This document shows positions 8,063 to 14,895 of a stretch of DNA of 16,950 bases, one piece after another. A model generated the notes under the pieces. It worked only from the letters and a program-made list of their open reading frames with translations. It did not search any database and was not told the origin of the DNA. Position 1 is the stretch's first letter; the number at the start of each line of letters is the position of its first letter. This DNA comes from an uncultured Chlamydiae bacterium. GTDB lineage: Bacteria > Chlamydiota > Chlamydiia > Chlamydiales > SM23-39. The stretch is from NCBI GenBank assembly GCA_903909295.1, contig CAIVVG010000015.1, positions 1 to 16,950 on the forward strand, given 5' to 3'. The translations under genes were made by a program, and so were the position numbers.

Positions 8063-8082
8063 AAAAGGGCTTGGGCCCTTTT
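8063..8082. terminator. Perfect hairpin, possible bidirectional intrinsic terminator
   Basis: AAAAGGGC (8063-8070), loop TTGG, GCCCTTTT (8075-8082): a perfect 8-bp stem with an A-tract on one side and a T-tract on the other. This is the layout of a short bidirectional Rho-independent terminator. The G/C core is only 4 bp, so its strength is uncertain. It lies within the minus-strand operon and could lower expression of the four downstream glycosyltransferase genes. Confidence 0.5.
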
Positions 8083-8104
8083 GAATCCCAAATCATAGGA
8101 GTGC

Positions 8105-8132
8105 AGAGGGCGAGGGCAAGGCCCTCGCCTCT
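8105..8132. repeat. Strong G/C-rich hairpin inside the palindromic element
   Basis: GCGAGGGC (8110-8117), loop AAG, GCCCTCGC (8121-8128) form a perfect 8-bp stem. It is extended by AGAG/CTCT (8105-8108 and 8129-8132) with one bulged G. No T-run follows directly on the minus strand, so I read it as part of a palindromic repeat and not as a separate terminator. Confidence 0.65.
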
Positions 8133-8151
8133 TTAGCTATCTCCTTTTTCT

Positions 8152-8174
8152 CCGTGCCTCTGTGGTTATTTTTT
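8152..8174. repeat. Right inverted-repeat arm of the palindromic element
   Basis: This is the partner of the arm at 8022-8044. On the plus strand it reads CCGTGCCTCTGTGG followed by TTATTTTTT; its reverse complement matches the left arm at 20 of 23 positions. Confidence 0.75.
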
Positions 8175-8187
8175 TTGATCCCCGAGG

Positions 8188-8874
8188 TCACTGGCGAAAG
8201 GAGGACAGTTCATTCCGGTAAGTCAGCAAGGCCGCATCAACGATGAGTCCATGAGGGAATTTATGAAAGACCCGATGCATGAAATCGAGGTCTTCTCCCG
8301 GACCAAATGTAGATCTCCAGTGTATGCAGCGGGCTGCCCGCCGAGAAAGGGCTATACTCCCATAAGAGACTTTCTCCGAAGTGTCCTTTTCATAAGGGGT
8401 GTGCGCAACCTGAGTTGCATCATAGTTTTGAGGAAGGGGATCTTCAGAATAGACGAACGAGTGGACGAGAAAATCGACTTTGTCCTCCTCAAAGAAGTGG
8501 CACACTACTTCTACTCGTTGGGGGTGAGGAATGTCGTCCGCATCTTGAAATAAGATGACGGCCCCCGTGGCGTCTTCGCAGGCGCGATTGCGGTTGGCGC
8601 CAGCGGAGAGCTTTTCTTCGTGGAGAAGGACTTTGACGGGAAAAGCCCAGGGGCCTCTCTCAAATTGTGCGATAAGCTCTGGCGCTACGCGGCCTGGTTC
8701 TGAGAGGGAAATCACCACTTCATCGGGCCGTCTTGTCTGGGCTTCATAAGCGCGAAGCAACTCGGGAAGACAACAAGCATGCTTGTAATAACAAGGGATG
8801 ACCACTGTGACGGTGAGAGGCTGAAAAAAAAGGGCCGCTACAGTGAGAAAAAGGCTGGAAATAACCCACTTCAT
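8188..8874 (-). CDS. Family 2 glycosyltransferase with hydrophobic N-terminal leader (copy 1)
   Basis: The 228-residue protein is a GT2-type enzyme. After a hydrophobic leader (residues 4-18, VISSLFLTVAALFFQ) it shows the nucleotide-binding start TVTVVIPCYYKHACCLPELL, then LSAGANRNRACEDATG and a DADD metal-binding motif at 111-114 within ILFQDADDIPHPQR. GEDLDFMHRVF later gives the ED motif that often holds the catalytic base. The leader leaves little room before the first strand and has no clear cleavage site, so it may be an anchor. The start overlaps the TGA of the TPS exoprotein gene by 4 nt (ATGA), coupling its translation to that of the exoprotein. The stop lies inside the right copy of an 8-bp repeat bounding the palindromic element. 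The substrate is unknown. Confidence 0.85.
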   Translation of the reverse strand: MKWVISSLFLTVAALFFQPLTVTVVIPCYYKHACCLPELLRAYEAQTRRPDEVVISLSEPGRVAPELIAQFERGPWAFPVKVLLHEEKLSAGANRNRACEDATGAVILFQDADDIPHPQRVEVVCHFFEEDKVDFLVHSFVYSEDPLPQNYDATQVAHTPYEKDTSEKVSYGSIALSRRAARCIHWRSTFGPGEDLDFMHRVFHKFPHGLIVDAALLTYRNELSSFRQ

Positions 8875-11800
8875 CTAATAACGCCCAACATCCTACTTAA
8901 CACTGCGTTATCTGGGAAACGGGTATTTTTCAGCAAGGTCACATTCAATCGGCGACCTGCTTGAGGATAGGAAAAAAGTCCTGGATGCGCCTGGGAAGTC
9001 ATCATTTGAGCTTTTCGAAAGGCATCGTTCAGGAAGGAAAAATCGTACTTGTAGAAAATGGTAAAGGGTCTTCCCAATCCAGCGCCTGGATAGGGATAGA
9101 CAGGTTCAAAGCGGACAGACCACGATTCATATTGGGTATTGGCCGCCACTTCGGAGGGGTAGCCGCTTTCAGCTACAGTGAGGCCGTTCAACCGAACAGA
9201 GGGGTCGATCTGATTGAAGCCAAGGACTTCGGAAGCCGCGGTAAAAATGCGCAGAGGAGCATCTGCCCCTGAGTCGATCCGCACATGGGCTTCTGCGATA
9301 AATACGCCTGGATTGAGGAGCGGTTTTTCTGGAGGTGCGTAATCAGCCACCAAGGTAACCATTCCCGCAGTCGACCGGATTGCGCTCGATTCTTTGAGCA
9401 TAAAGTGTCTTCCTGCGATCATCAACACCTCTCCTCCTGTGCGCACCTCCGTGGCAACGGTCGTGTCATTGCCGGAAAAGGTCGAGATCTTCCCAGAAGA
9501 GGAGGTCACAGACTGCCGGATCTCGAGGTTATTGCCAGCGCTCAAGTAAATGAGCCCGTTATCGGTAGAAATAGGCTGCCCCACAGAAAGGTCAACCACG
9601 GCTTGGGCTGTGATTTCCCCTCCTCGAGTCGCAAGTGGTTGGTCGATTGCGAGGTCATAAAAAGGTCCCAAGTGGATGTTGCCAGTATTTGTTTTGAGCT
9701 CGAAGTGGGCCTCTGGCTGGGTCCCAATGCGCAAAGTCTCTCTATGGTGGGGATTCAGGGTTCCACAGGTCAAGATCAAGTCTCCCGAATCGGTAGTGAG
9801 CGACACTTTGGCAGTATTGGTATAAGAGCCCAACCCACTGATCGCAGGAGAGCTGGTAGTCAAGAAAGACTGCACGGGATCGATCGGTTGGCCGCAAATA
9901 GAAACGATGCGCGCTCCCTCAGACTCCCACAGATTCCCAGACTTGAAGTCGCGGCCGCAGTTCAAACGAATGCTCCCCTTCCCTGTTTCGACGCTCGAGG
10001 GCATAGCGATGTTTCCTCCCGCGCTGATGATCAGAGATGCATCTCCTGACCCCAACTGACCTTCTCCAGGAGTACTCCGAATGTTCCCTCCAGCATAAAT
10101 CTGAGTGATCCCGGCGCGTGTGCCCAATTGCGCGGTCCCTAAAACGATATCTTTCAATGCGGCGATTTGTACGCCCCCCTCTTCACTGGCGCTCACAATC
10201 GCTCCGTCGAGTTCCATCGAGCCGCTAGAGACAACCACAGTGCGCGTCTGACTAGAAGAGTGAGTGTGCGTACCGATGTGCCCTTTATCCATGAAAAGGT
10301 TCCCCGCGACAAATACGGTGACATCGCCGTTGAATACACTCTCCTCCGCAGTCATTCCTACAGCTGTATGGGGAAGAAGCTGGAGATCCCCCTGTACGTG
10401 GAGAGAAATGTTCCCCTCATAGGAGAGGGGGGAGGAGGAGAGCATTTTTCCCTCAAAACCGTGTCCTAAAACAGCCAGCGCCGACTTTGTCCCCATGCGC
10501 AAATTGCCACCGCACCAAACGGAGATGTCGCCCTCCAAAGCAATGGCCCCTTTGCGCGAGCCGTGTAATCCCCCATGCCCCACCTGAGCAGGAGAGCGAA
10601 AGCCCCCCCCTTCAATGGAGACATCTCCCCCAGTCCGAATGGTGATGGGAGTTTCCGAAGTGGTGACTCCGCAGGGAGCGTTGATCGCGCCATGCCCGAT
10701 GTGCGCTCCGCTAAAGGGAGAATCGGCAGCCCCTTCTAAAGTGAGCCTTCCGCAGTCGATCTCGATCTGTCCCGTACAGTGAGCCGTTGTCGTATAAAAC
10801 CCGATCTGTGCAGAGTGGGATTCTCCCCCCAAAACCTTCAGGTGGGCAGAGGGGGCGTTGATCACAGTCCCCCCATGTTCTGAGCCGATAGAAACTGATG
10901 CCCTCCCCGGCGTAATCAAAATGTCTTGCTGAGCGGAGAGGGAAATATCCCCAATTCCCGCATTTTGAATATTGGCGTGGATGGAAAGATCGGTCCCTGC
11001 AGACAGAGTGAGAGAATTGGGCGAAGTCCAGATGATATTTCCATCGGGGAGGACCGTTGTCTGCCCTTTTGATCGGATCTCGACATTTCCCTGTGACTGT
11101 AAAAAATTGCTCAGGTTAATGGGATCGATAGCCGTTGCTGCATCGCTTAAAAGTGAGGGAGCGTCCACGGGAATCACGTAGACCTCAGAGGGAGACAAGG
11201 ACAAAGTCCCATTCACACCGAACGGCGCAGAGAGATCCCCCCTCCAGGCAAAGTCGATTTCCCCTTCCGAGCGGAGAGCAATCGTCCCCCCATTGCCCCC
11301 TTCAGGTCCGCCACAAGCGGCTATTTTGCCAAGAGCAATGAGGGAATGGGCACCTGCGATCTCGATGGAGCCTCCGGAGCTGTCTCCCACTCCACTTGCG
11401 GAGATTTCCGCGCTCGGATCGATAAAGGTCTCCGCACTCTGAATGAGCACCTCTGGGGCCTGAATCATCCCCCCAGAATGGCGAAAGGCTGAGGCGAATG
11501 CGTTCCCCTCTTTCATGTGGACACCTTCTAAAGGGCGCACAAAGATGCGGCGGTCTCCCGACGGCTTCAGGAGACAGTTATTTTCAGCAATGAGGGCCGC
11601 GAGCTTCCCGCTGACGAGGGTCCCTCGGTTTTCTATGTTCCGTCCAAGGAAAAGGGCCTCATTTTCAACCTGGATCGTCCCCTCATGAATGATCTTGGCC
11701 TCTGAGTTTCCTTGGAAAGAGATCTCTCCCGTTTTGAGGTAGAGGTCCCCATTGAGATCCAGCGTAGAGGCGATGAAGCTGGCCATGTTGATCATAGCGT

Positions 11801-12152
11801 CTTTGCCGACGATAATTCCATTGGGGTTGATGAGGACAATAGTGCCGTTGGCTTGTAGCTGCCCCATCAAACGGCTCGGGTCGCAATCGAGAACCCGGTT
11901 GATCGCTATTGAGTCGAATCTAGGTTGTACAAACTCTGTTTTTTCACCCACTTCGATCGAAAAGGTTTTCCAGTCGATGATCGCCTGATCCCCCGCCTGA
12001 ATGCGAAGATGCTCAGGAGAAACGACTTCAATGCCCACCTCTCCATGGACGACAGTGGGACCCGAGGGGTTCGCCCATAGGCTCAGAGAGATTAAGAAAC
12101 AGGGGGTGATTTTTCTCAAGCCGCCAATCATAGTAAAAAATTCACCATACAT
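8871..12152 (-). CDS. Two-partner-secretion exoprotein (TpsA, filamentous haemagglutinin-like)
   Basis: The 1093-residue protein starts with a signal peptide ending LISLSLWA, probably cut after residue 27. The TPS (haemagglutination activity) domain follows at about 30-250, with SIAINRVLDCDPSRLMGQLQ at 81-100 and the hallmark NPNGI at 109-113, then SFIASTLDL. The rest, to about residue 1000, is a long run of short irregular beta-strand repeats (GNIxL, GGxI, SGGxIxI) as in right-handed beta-helix adhesins. The last 90 or so residues (VRFEPVYPYPGAGLGRPF onward) differ and may be a cap. Such proteins are exported by Sec and cross the outer membrane through a TpsB (FhaC-type) porin; no tpsB is in this window. 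GAGG lies 4 nt before the ATG. It is the first gene of the operon and overlaps the GT2 gene by ATGA. It could be an adhesin or a substrate of the glycosyltransferases; both are inference. Confidence 0.9.
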   Translation of the reverse strand: MYGEFFTMIGGLRKITPCFLISLSLWANPSGPTVVHGEVGIEVVSPEHLRIQAGDQAIIDWKTFSIEVGEKTEFVQPRFDSIAINRVLDCDPSRLMGQLQANGTIVLINPNGIIVGKDAMINMASFIASTLDLNGDLYLKTGEISFQGNSEAKIIHEGTIQVENEALFLGRNIENRGTLVSGKLAALIAENNCLLKPSGDRRIFVRPLEGVHMKEGNAFASAFRHSGGMIQAPEVLIQSAETFIDPSAEISASGVGDSSGGSIEIAGAHSLIALGKIAACGGPEGGNGGTIALRSEGEIDFAWRGDLSAPFGVNGTLSLSPSEVYVIPVDAPSLLSDAATAIDPINLSNFLQSQGNVEIRSKGQTTVLPDGNIIWTSPNSLTLSAGTDLSIHANIQNAGIGDISLSAQQDILITPGRASVSIGSEHGGTVINAPSAHLKVLGGESHSAQIGFYTTTAHCTGQIEIDCGRLTLEGAADSPFSGAHIGHGAINAPCGVTTSETPITIRTGGDVSIEGGGFRSPAQVGHGGLHGSRKGAIALEGDISVWCGGNLRMGTKSALAVLGHGFEGKMLSSSPLSYEGNISLHVQGDLQLLPHTAVGMTAEESVFNGDVTVFVAGNLFMDKGHIGTHTHSSSQTRTVVVSSGSMELDGAIVSASEEGGVQIAALKDIVLGTAQLGTRAGITQIYAGGNIRSTPGEGQLGSGDASLIISAGGNIAMPSSVETGKGSIRLNCGRDFKSGNLWESEGARIVSICGQPIDPVQSFLTTSSPAISGLGSYTNTAKVSLTTDSGDLILTCGTLNPHHRETLRIGTQPEAHFELKTNTGNIHLGPFYDLAIDQPLATRGGEITAQAVVDLSVGQPISTDNGLIYLSAGNNLEIRQSVTSSSGKISTFSGNDTTVATEVRTGGEVLMIAGRHFMLKESSAIRSTAGMVTLVADYAPPEKPLLNPGVFIAEAHVRIDSGADAPLRIFTAASEVLGFNQIDPSVRLNGLTVAESGYPSEVAANTQYESWSVRFEPVYPYPGAGLGRPFTIFYKYDFSFLNDAFRKAQMMTSQAHPGLFSYPQAGRRLNVTLLKNTRFPDNAVLSRMLGVIR

Positions 12153-12195
12153 CCTACCTCTTTTCCAGCCTATAGCACAAGCATATTTTCTCAGC

Positions 12196-12224
12196 TTGCT
12201 GAAAACGGACCACTCTACTAATAT
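12196..12224 (+). promoter_or_regulatory. Sigma-70/66-type promoter of the tRNA-Ser gene
   Basis: TTGCTG (12196-12201) and TAATAT (12219-12224) are separated by exactly 17 nt, close to the vegetative consensus, and lie 16 nt before the tRNA. The -35 element overlaps a small palindrome, TCAGC-TT-GCTGA (12191-12202), which also lies in the upstream region of the divergent exoprotein gene. The 88-nt gap between the two divergent genes must hold both promoters; I could not place the minus-strand one with confidence. Confidence 0.65.
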
Positions 12225-12240
12225 GGAACCTTCGTTTAGT

Positions 12241-12329
12241 GGAAAGATGGCTGAGTGGCCGAAGGCACGTCCCTGCTAAGGACGCGTACTCTTCAACGGG
12301 TACCGAGGGTTCAAATCCCTCTCTTTCCG
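12241..12329 (+). tRNA. tRNA-Ser, anticodon GCU (reads AGC/AGU)
   Basis: The 89-nt sequence folds as a class II tRNA. The acceptor stem GGAAAGA (12241-12247) pairs with TCTTTCC (12322-12328), with discriminator G at 12329. The D arm starts TGGCTGAGTGGCCGAAGGC. The anticodon stem CGTCC/GGACG (12268-12272/12280-12284) encloses loop CTGCTAA with anticodon GCT at 12275-12277. A long variable arm follows, then the T arm GAGGGTTCAAATCCCTC. The 3' CCA is not encoded: the base after the discriminator is the A of an ATG that opens the next coding region, so tRNA and CDS share one transcript or abut exactly. Confidence 0.97.
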
Positions 12330-13190
12330 ATGCTTATAAAGAAGCTACTCATTGGTGCCGTTCTCGTTGCGGGACTCGTTTTCTCGTTCTATCCCCGTCC
12401 CTACGCTATTTTAAAAGCACGTGAAGGGGCCGGCCTCTTCAGCATGATGACCGACGTAGTGGCTATTCTCAACGCCTACGAAAAGGGAGCTGTAAGCGGC
12501 GTGGAGATTGATTTTGGCGCTGAAGGGCTCTACTACGAAGCCTCCGAAGGCCCAAATTGGTGGCTCTATTTCTGCGAACCTTTGAAAAAAGGGACCCCGA
12601 GAAGAGTCGTTCGAGGGTGTTACGGCCAAATCCCGGGAGTTCCTCCCTACGAATTTTTCACGACTCGCGAAGAGGTCCACTCCCTGATCGAAAAGCACAT
12701 CCGATTCAAACCAGACATTTGTGCGAGTGTCGAGACCTTTTGCAAAGCCCATTTCATCAAACCCTACACCGTTGGCGTTCACTATCGAGGGACCGACTGG
12801 TCTCCAGATAACGAATACCCCCAAATCTCTTACGCTGCATTTGGGGACGAAGTGGAGCGACTCGCGCAGGGGCACCCCTCTTTTCAGATCTTTGTTGCCA
12901 CAGACGAGCAGCCGTTTTTAGATTATATGCAAAGCCGTTTTGGAGAAAAGATTGCGTTTCAAGAAGGGGCTTACCGAAGTCAGGGGAGGGTTGCTCTCCA
13001 CACAGACCCGCACAATAACCAGTGCAAACAAGCCCGTGAGGCGGTCATCGACTGCCTACTGCTTTCCAGAACTGACGCATTCGTCGGAACTAGGTCCAAT
13101 CTCAGCCGCTGGGCCAGCTTTTTCAACCCGAACATTCCGTATATTTGCTTGGATGCCTCTGATCTTGCTAAACCAGTAGGGAGCATATAG
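12330..13190 (+). CDS. Exported or anchored fucosyltransferase-like (GT-B) glycosyltransferase (copy 2)
   Basis: The 286-residue protein begins with a hydrophobic leader, KKLLIGAVLVAGLVFSF at residues 4-20, which could be a signal peptide cut near PYA or a membrane anchor. It has the motifs of the fucosyltransferase clan: GVHYRGTDW at 149-157 (motif I), FVATDEQPF at 188-196 (motif II), and DCLLLSRTDAFVGTRSNLS at 241-259 followed by RWASFF (motif III). The donor is probably GDP-fucose or a related sugar; the acceptor is unknown. ATG 12330 directly follows the last base of tRNA-Ser, with no room for a ribosome-binding site outside the tRNA. A GTG frame extension at 12255 lies inside the tRNA and is rejected. 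The last 135 nt overlap the antisense 3' end of the exostosin-like gene at 13056-13994. Confidence 0.82.
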   Translation: MLIKKLLIGAVLVAGLVFSFYPRPYAILKAREGAGLFSMMTDVVAILNAYEKGAVSGVEIDFGAEGLYYEASEGPNWWLYFCEPLKKGTPRRVVRGCYGQIPGVPPYEFFTTREEVHSLIEKHIRFKPDICASVETFCKAHFIKPYTVGVHYRGTDWSPDNEYPQISYAAFGDEVERLAQGHPSFQIFVATDEQPFLDYMQSRFGEKIAFQEGAYRSQGRVALHTDPHNNQCKQAREAVIDCLLLSRTDAFVGTRSNLSRWASFFNPNIPYICLDASDLAKPVGSI

Positions 13191-13994
13191 TTTTTCTGTA
13201 GACCATGTGCGGGCCTCAAACTCTTTTTTCTTCTGATCGAGCAGTTCCTTAGTCAGTTCACTCCAGTCTTTGACAATGACAACCGGCAGTTCCTCAAAGA
13301 GAGGGTTTAGATAAGAGTCTTTGACGATCGGATAGCAGCCCATTAAGAGAGCTTCCCAAGTGCGGTGGCAGTCAGGGCCATTGCCCGGAGGACTTGCGAC
13401 AAATAAAGAGCGCGCTAAATGCTCTACATAAGGCTCATAAGCAATGGGTTTGGGAAATAAGACAGCCGACTTGATCTTCGCGCAAGCGCCCCAGCAAATC
13501 TCTCGATCGGAACAGGTATTGGCGAAGTTGGCATAGATAAAAAAATCTCTTTTTTCTTTGGGAGCGACTTGTCCTAAAAGAGCCGGGTCGCGCCACGTCT
13601 TACTCGCCTGGCCGATAGGGATCGGCTGCAATTTTTCCGTGGCTGGCCGATCGATATTCTGGACAAACCAAACCGCAATCTTCTTATTTTCAAGCAAATG
13701 GGCAAAAGGTCCAGGCAAACAGTAATCGGTGCGAGGGGTGAGTAAGACAAAAGGGTGAGGGATCTTTGGCAGGTATTCTTTTTCGAACACTGCCAGGGTT
13801 TTCCAAAGAGCGCATTCAACATCTTCAATCAGAACTACATCGCCGAGCTGTACTTGTGTCGGATCAAAAGACTCTTTGGGAGACAGTTTCCAGTCAGCAA
13901 AAAAGTACCAAACATCTTCTGATAAGTAGGGAAAGGTCGTTTCCCTACACCATAGAGAAAGAGAGCTGAGCACTAATAAGCAGCGGAATAACAT
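13056..13994 (-). CDS. Exported exostosin-like glycosyltransferase (copy 2), divergent
   Basis: The 312-residue protein has a hydrophobic leader, MLFRCLLVLSSLSLWC, and the family core: KIAVWFVQN, QPIPIGQA, then ASPPGNGPDCHRTWEALLMG at about 200-219, YPIVKD and PVVIVKDWSEL. The signature has Pro where copies 1 and 3 have Arg (SPPGNG against SPRGNG), and a second Pro in place of Leu, so activity may be altered. SLWC is not a proper lipobox. The ATG abuts the TAG of the upstream GT2 gene (TAGATG). The last 44 codons run antisense through the 3' end of the fucosyltransferase-like gene. The tail after KIRG (281-312) has no match in the shorter paralogue at 15885-16751 and looks like read-through into the neighbour's complement. 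It is the last gene of its operon. Confidence 0.82.
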   Translation of the reverse strand: MLFRCLLVLSSLSLWCRETTFPYLSEDVWYFFADWKLSPKESFDPTQVQLGDVVLIEDVECALWKTLAVFEKEYLPKIPHPFVLLTPRTDYCLPGPFAHLLENKKIAVWFVQNIDRPATEKLQPIPIGQASKTWRDPALLGQVAPKEKRDFFIYANFANTCSDREICWGACAKIKSAVLFPKPIAYEPYVEHLARSLFVASPPGNGPDCHRTWEALLMGCYPIVKDSYLNPLFEELPVVIVKDWSELTKELLDQKKKEFEARTWSTEKLYAPYWFSKIRGIQANIRNVRVEKAGPAAEIGPSSDECVSSGKQ

Positions 13995-14876
13995 CTACTT
14001 CAGCACAATTTTTTTATCCGCCAATAAAGCGATTTGGTCTTTCCCCGGCTTTCCCTGAGTTGCCAAATCCCTCTGCTTTTTCAACATTTTCACCGTTTTC
14101 TTGGTAAAAATATCTTGATGGGAGAGCAAAAAGGAGCAAAAAGTCTTCGTCATTTTTCTCGCTGCCGATTCGCGGACATAGTAACTATCAATCCCATGGC
14201 GGTGGAGATAAAAGGTGCCAGGGACATAGCTCATCTTACAACCATTTAGCAGCTGCTTAAATCCAAAGCCATACGTGTCCATTGCGGCCAGATCCGTTGG
14301 ATAGCCCCCCGCTTTGACAAAACTCTTCTTGGTATACAAGTAATTACCCGACCAAGGAGGCGTATCGGTATACTGCACCGCCTGCTCTAAGGTCACCTGC
14401 TCGCCGGGAAAGGAATAGACCCCTGTGCTCACGTCCACTCGATCTCCCGTGAAATAGTGGATCTCTCCAAAGGAGACCACATCACTTCCCGTTTGATCGA
14501 GTCGCTCGACCAGAGCCTGGACGCTATTGGGCGCCAAGAGGTTGTCTGAATCCAAGCAAAAAATCAGATCGCCCTGAGCGTGGGAAACGCAGGTATTGCG
14601 GCAGGCGCCTCCTCCCTGATTCTTCTCATGCTGAAATACCCGCATGTGGGGGTGCTTTTTTTGCAGAGAGCGGAGAAGCTGATACGTGTTGTCCTTCGAC
14701 CCATCATCTGTACAAATAATCTCAAACGAACAATCCAAGTTTTTTTGTTCATAGATGGATTCAATCGATTCCTCGACCCACTGTTCGCAGTTGTAACAGG
14801 GGATGATGAACGTAAGAAAGTGCTCCCCAAAAAACAGGGAGTGCAAAGAGATAAAAAATAAAAGCCAATAATTCAT
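13995..14876 (-). CDS. Exported family 2 glycosyltransferase (copy 2)
   Basis: The 293-residue protein has a signal-like leader, MNYWLLFFISLHSLFFG, directly before the GT2 catalytic domain: HFLTFIIPCYNCEQWVEESI, then IICTDDGSKDNT at about 54-65, NQGGGACRNTCVSHAQGD and the metal-binding DSD at 109-111 in FCLDSDNLLAPN. The C-terminal part is rich in Lys. I chose ATG 14876 because it gives a compact leader and lies 19 nt after the upstream stop; a TTG at 14894 adds six codons and neither start has a good ribosome-binding site. It ends in TAG, abutting the start of the exostosin-like gene. Its fold matches the GT2 gene at 8188-8874, but the two sequences differ widely, so they may be unrelated recruitments. 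The sugar is unknown. Confidence 0.87.
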   Translation of the reverse strand: MNYWLLFFISLHSLFFGEHFLTFIIPCYNCEQWVEESIESIYEQKNLDCSFEIICTDDGSKDNTYQLLRSLQKKHPHMRVFQHEKNQGGGACRNTCVSHAQGDLIFCLDSDNLLAPNSVQALVERLDQTGSDVVSFGEIHYFTGDRVDVSTGVYSFPGEQVTLEQAVQYTDTPPWSGNYLYTKKSFVKAGGYPTDLAAMDTYGFGFKQLLNGCKMSYVPGTFYLHRHGIDSYYVRESAARKMTKTFCSFLLSHQDIFTKKTVKMLKKQRDLATQGKPGKDQIALLADKKIVLK

Positions 14877-14895
14877 AAGTGACCAGTCTACCAAA

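Larger units (their letters stand above)
7999..8191. mobile_element. MITE-like palindromic element flanked by an 8-bp direct repeat
   Basis: This interval between two genes of the operon holds an unusual density of symmetry. Two 23-nt inverted arms (8022-8044 and 8152-8174) match at 20 of 23 positions, both containing AAAAAATAA and CACAGAG. Between them are two strong hairpins. Outside the arms, GAGGTCAC occurs as an exact direct repeat at 7999-8006 and 8184-8191, which could be a target-site duplication. The arms do not reach the direct repeats and the outermost bases do not pair, so this is not a textbook MITE. No coding sequence was found inside. The right repeat contains the stop codon of the GT2 gene. 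Removing one repeat and the interior would leave a short intergenic gap of about 30 bp. Confidence 0.5.

Noticed and set aside
8251..8553. 100-codon open frame on the plus strand
   Set aside because: It is antisense to the GT2 gene with DADD and signature motifs; no support of its own.
9285..10049. 254-codon open frame on the plus strand
   Set aside because: It is antisense to the beta-helix region of the TPS exoprotein; the minus-strand frame is continuous, has a TPS domain and a signal peptide, and explains the open complement.
12255..12329. GTG-initiated N-terminal extension of the fucosyltransferase-like gene
   Set aside because: The extension lies wholly inside a well-formed tRNA-Ser gene and encodes no recognisable sequence.
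12411..12875. 154-codon open frame on the minus strand
   Set aside because: It is opposite the fucosyltransferase-like gene, whose motifs I-III are clear on the plus strand.
13946..13994. Exostosin-like copy 2 as a lipoprotein
   Set aside because: The leader has a Cys at residue 16, but SLWC does not fit the lipobox, where Ala or Gly precedes the Cys.
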